DNA from: CAYUFF01 sp964444075
GTDB taxonomy: Archaea; Aenigmatarchaeota; Aenigmatarchaeia; CG10238-14; SCSR01
NCBI GenBank assembly: GCA_964444075.1
Contig: CAYUFF010000020.1
Span: 1-13,977, forward strand
DNA length: 13,977 bases
Direction of reading: 5' to 3'
Part shown: positions 12,538 through 13,977 of the stretch, piece after piece
How positions within the stretch are numbered: position 1 is the first letter of the stretch
How the letters are laid out: each line of letters begins with the position of its first letter
Translations under genes and position numbers: made by a program
Notes under the pieces: model-generated
Database searches by the model: none
What the model was told of the DNA's origin: nothing
The model's input: only the letters and a program-made list of their open reading frames with translations

Positions 12538-13719
12538 TTACGCGAACATTACCTTAAACTCCTCGCTTCTTCTCACCCTTTCCTCAAGGGACTCACCGGT
12601 AAGTTGTTCCTTGGCGGTCTTGACGATGTCGGCGACCATTTCGTTGATTTTGCGCGACGACGTTCCAGCGTCTCGCAGGACTTCCTTCAGCTTTATCAGC
12701 GATTCCCTCAAGCCGAGCCTTCCGAGCGTGTACTGAACGTAGACGGCGTTAGCGACTGGGAGTTCCTCGATAGTGAACCCTTCCAACCCCTGATAGTCTC
12801 GCGGTCCCCTCCAGAAAACTTCGCGGAATTCTTTGAGCTCTCTCGTCAGTTCGTCGTGACAACTTTCGATGTAACGGGTTATCCTTTCGTCGAGGAACCC
12901 TTTCAGTGGAACCTCCCTCTCCTCCCTCCACATCCTTAGGCTTTTTTGCTCGAAGGTCGGGTTGTAGAGGACTGAGAGGAACGGCTCCGTCAGAGCTCTC
13001 TCTATCTCCGGCGCTTCGTTTTTCACGTCGACGGTGAACCTCTTAGACGAGCCCTTCGAAGGAGCGCTGACTAGAACGCTGACCTTCGACTCTCCCAAGC
13101 GATACGCATGGTAGAGACCACTTTCTTCCTCCCTCCAGATCTTGTACCTCAGCGGGTAAAATATGGAAACTCTTTCACCCTCGAAAAGGTATTCCGTACA
13201 GACTTCGTACTCATACTCCAAATACAGCGAAGAACCTTCCGACCGGAGAACCCTCCTGTTGCTTTCGCTCACGAGCTTCATCCCTTCGAACTTTCCTTCT
13301 CGGAATTCTGGTAACTCAGGGAAGTTGGAGGAAAGCACGTTGTAAGAGGTCGCGAACTCTCCTACCGTACATGCCTTTACGGTAGCCTCCTCGTTATCCC
13401 AGTCCTTTTCGATGGGGAAGGGGAGGACGTACCAACCCTCTAACGAAGTTTCGAAGCGAAACTTCTCACCGTCGAGCTGGAATTCCTCGTAGCAAGACAA
13501 GCTTCCCCTAACGAGACCGTTTTCGTCCGGGCTGAAGCGCGCCTCCAGCTTTTGGTGGAAGCCCTTTCCTTCCTTCTCCTCCAGCAGGGAAATCAATACT
13601 CCAGGCGTGAACGCCAAGGGTGGGAAAAGGGCTTCGTCCTTCTCCAGCAAATCGGAAAACGGCATCAGGCTACACTTCGTGTACTCCACCTTTTCGCTGA
13701 GGGATTTCCACTTGCTCAT
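12538..13719 (-). CDS. Unknown 393-aa protein, beta-rich with a helical C-terminal region
   Basis: I do not recognise this family. I place the start at ATG 13719 (MSKWKSLSEK) because a strong TATA-like box lies about 28 nt upstream. The reading frame stays open to a TTG at 13779, but that codon is upstream of the TATA box and inside the phosphoglycerate mutase gene. The first 250 or so residues are rich in charged and aromatic beta-like segments (for example SLYLEYEYEVCTEYLF and RVSIFYPLRYKIW). The last 120 are helical, including YIESCHDELTRELKEFREVFW and LRESLIKLKEVLRD. No signal peptide, membrane helix or catalytic motif stands out. It converges on the TIM-barrel gene with a 4-nt gap, so it may or may not belong to that system. 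Confidence 0.8.
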   Translation of the reverse strand: MSKWKSLSEKVEYTKCSLMPFSDLLEKDEALFPPLAFTPGVLISLLEEKEGKGFHQKLEARFSPDENGLVRGSLSCYEEFQLDGEKFRFETSLEGWYVLPFPIEKDWDNEEATVKACTVGEFATSYNVLSSNFPELPEFREGKFEGMKLVSESNRRVLRSEGSSLYLEYEYEVCTEYLFEGERVSIFYPLRYKIWREEESGLYHAYRLGESKVSVLVSAPSKGSSKRFTVDVKNEAPEIERALTEPFLSVLYNPTFEQKSLRMWREEREVPLKGFLDERITRYIESCHDELTRELKEFREVFWRGPRDYQGLEGFTIEELPVANAVYVQYTLGRLGLRESLIKLKEVLRDAGTSSRKINEMVADIVKTAKEQLTGESLEERVRRSEEFKVMFA

Positions 13720-13740
13720 GAGTGAAAATTGAAACCAAAC

Positions 13741-13755
13741 GTTTTTAACTTTTTC
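13741..13755 (-). promoter_or_regulatory. TATA-like box of the 393-aa gene
   Basis: The minus strand reads GAAAAAGTTAAAAAC, centred about 28 nt before the ATG at 13719. It overlaps the stop codon of the upstream phosphoglycerate mutase gene and decides the start of the 393-aa gene. Confidence 0.6.
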
Positions 13756-13977
13756 ACTCCACGTACCTGCTCTTCCCAAGGAGGCTCAGGAGGTAGGGTA
13801 TTGTTTCGTGCGCTCTCATCAACCCCAAGCTACCTTTCTCGGCACACTCTCTTTCTCCAAACCTCCAGCAAGAGTCTTTTCTTACTTCCGAAGAATTTAT
13901 CAGCAATGGAACAGGGTCGCCGCTATGCTCTCGCAAGCTGCAAGGCGTGGAGTGGTCTGAAGTAACCACTTTCACAC
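13754..13977 (-). CDS. apgM: C-terminus of archaeal-type cofactor-independent phosphoglycerate mutase (partial)
   Basis: The last 74 codons of a gene that enters from beyond the window edge. The visible part, VVTSDHSTPC then REHSGDPVPLLI, then an FGE...CAEKGSLG...PYLLSLL pattern, is the C-terminus of the archaeal 2,3-bisphosphoglycerate-independent phosphoglycerate mutase family. That metalloenzyme interconverts 3- and 2-phosphoglycerate in glycolysis and gluconeogenesis and belongs to the alkaline phosphatase superfamily. The Asp-His of SDHSTP is part of the metal-binding site, and HSGDPVP is the other conserved C-terminal segment. The frame is open to the last base; a GTG at 13973-13975 is an internal valine, not a start. 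The stop codon overlaps the promoter of the 393-aa gene. Identification rests on the C-terminal signature only, but is strong. Confidence 0.85.
   Translation of the reverse strand, partial: VKVVTSDHSTPCSLREHSGDPVPLLINSSEVRKDSCWRFGERECAEKGSLGLMRAHETIPYLLSLLGKSRYVE

Noticed and set aside
13720..13779. Upstream TTG start giving a 20-residue N-terminal extension of the 393-aa protein
   Set aside because: That codon lies upstream of the TATA-like box and inside the phosphoglycerate mutase gene; ATG 13719 fits the promoter spacing.
13754..13975. Separate small 73-aa gene starting at a GTG
   Set aside because: The sequence is the conserved C-terminus of archaeal phosphoglycerate mutase and its frame stays open to the window edge, so the GTG is internal.
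1..13977. CRISPR array, insertion sequence, integrase or prophage genes
   Set aside because: No regularly spaced repeats, transposase or integrase motifs, or terminal repeats were found; neither tRNA shows a duplicated 3' end to suggest an attachment site.

Overview
The window reads as a gene-dense chromosome segment of a thermophilic archaeon. The evidence is a bifunctional fructose-1,6-bisphosphate aldolase/phosphatase, the C-terminus of an archaeal-type phosphoglycerate mutase, a NurA-family nuclease, a tRNA-Tyr with an intron after the anticodon loop, a type IV pilin-like N-terminus, and TATA-like boxes about 25-33 nt upstream of many start codons with little or no leader. The exact phylum cannot be resolved from sequence reading alone. 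No phage, insertion sequence or CRISPR array was seen, and no stretch over about 125 nt lacks a gene.

Layout. 1-46 is the start of a pilin-like gene leaving the window. 102-1229 is FBP aldolase/phosphatase, divergent from a UlaG-like metallo-beta-lactamase protein (1356-1991). Then come nicotinate phosphoribosyltransferase (2003-3364), a DUF134 DNA-binding protein (3468-3812), a Trm112-like zinc-ribbon protein (3809-4015), and a PAP2-phosphatase/dolichol-kinase-like membrane fusion (4048-5103). tRNA-Ala(TGC) (5147-5218) sits directly before a NurA-like gene (5234-6349), which converges on a divergent orotate-PRTase-like gene (6365-7324). tRNA-Tyr(GTA), with an apparent 45-nt intron, follows at 7425-7542.

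The second half (7558-13719) is the most interesting part: six protein genes, five of which I do not recognise. A 54-bp bidirectional promoter region separates a leftward set (two tandem paralogues of 172 and 164 aa, then a 94-aa coiled-coil protein with one C-terminal membrane segment) from a rightward pair with an ATGA overlap (a 602-aa protein of unknown function and a 595-aa endonuclease IV/xylose isomerase-like TIM-barrel protein with a roughly 260-residue insertion). A 393-aa unknown gene converges on that pair with a 4-nt gap. The phosphoglycerate mutase fragment (13754-13977) closes the window.

How the genes fit together. Gluconeogenic functions lie at both ends, with NAD salvage, lipid-phosphate recycling and tRNA genes between them. 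The divergent five-gene cluster is the candidate undescribed system: a putative metal-dependent TIM-barrel enzyme with a dedicated partner, co-regulated with two paralogous small proteins and a membrane-tethered coiled coil. Its biochemical role is not determined by the sequence.
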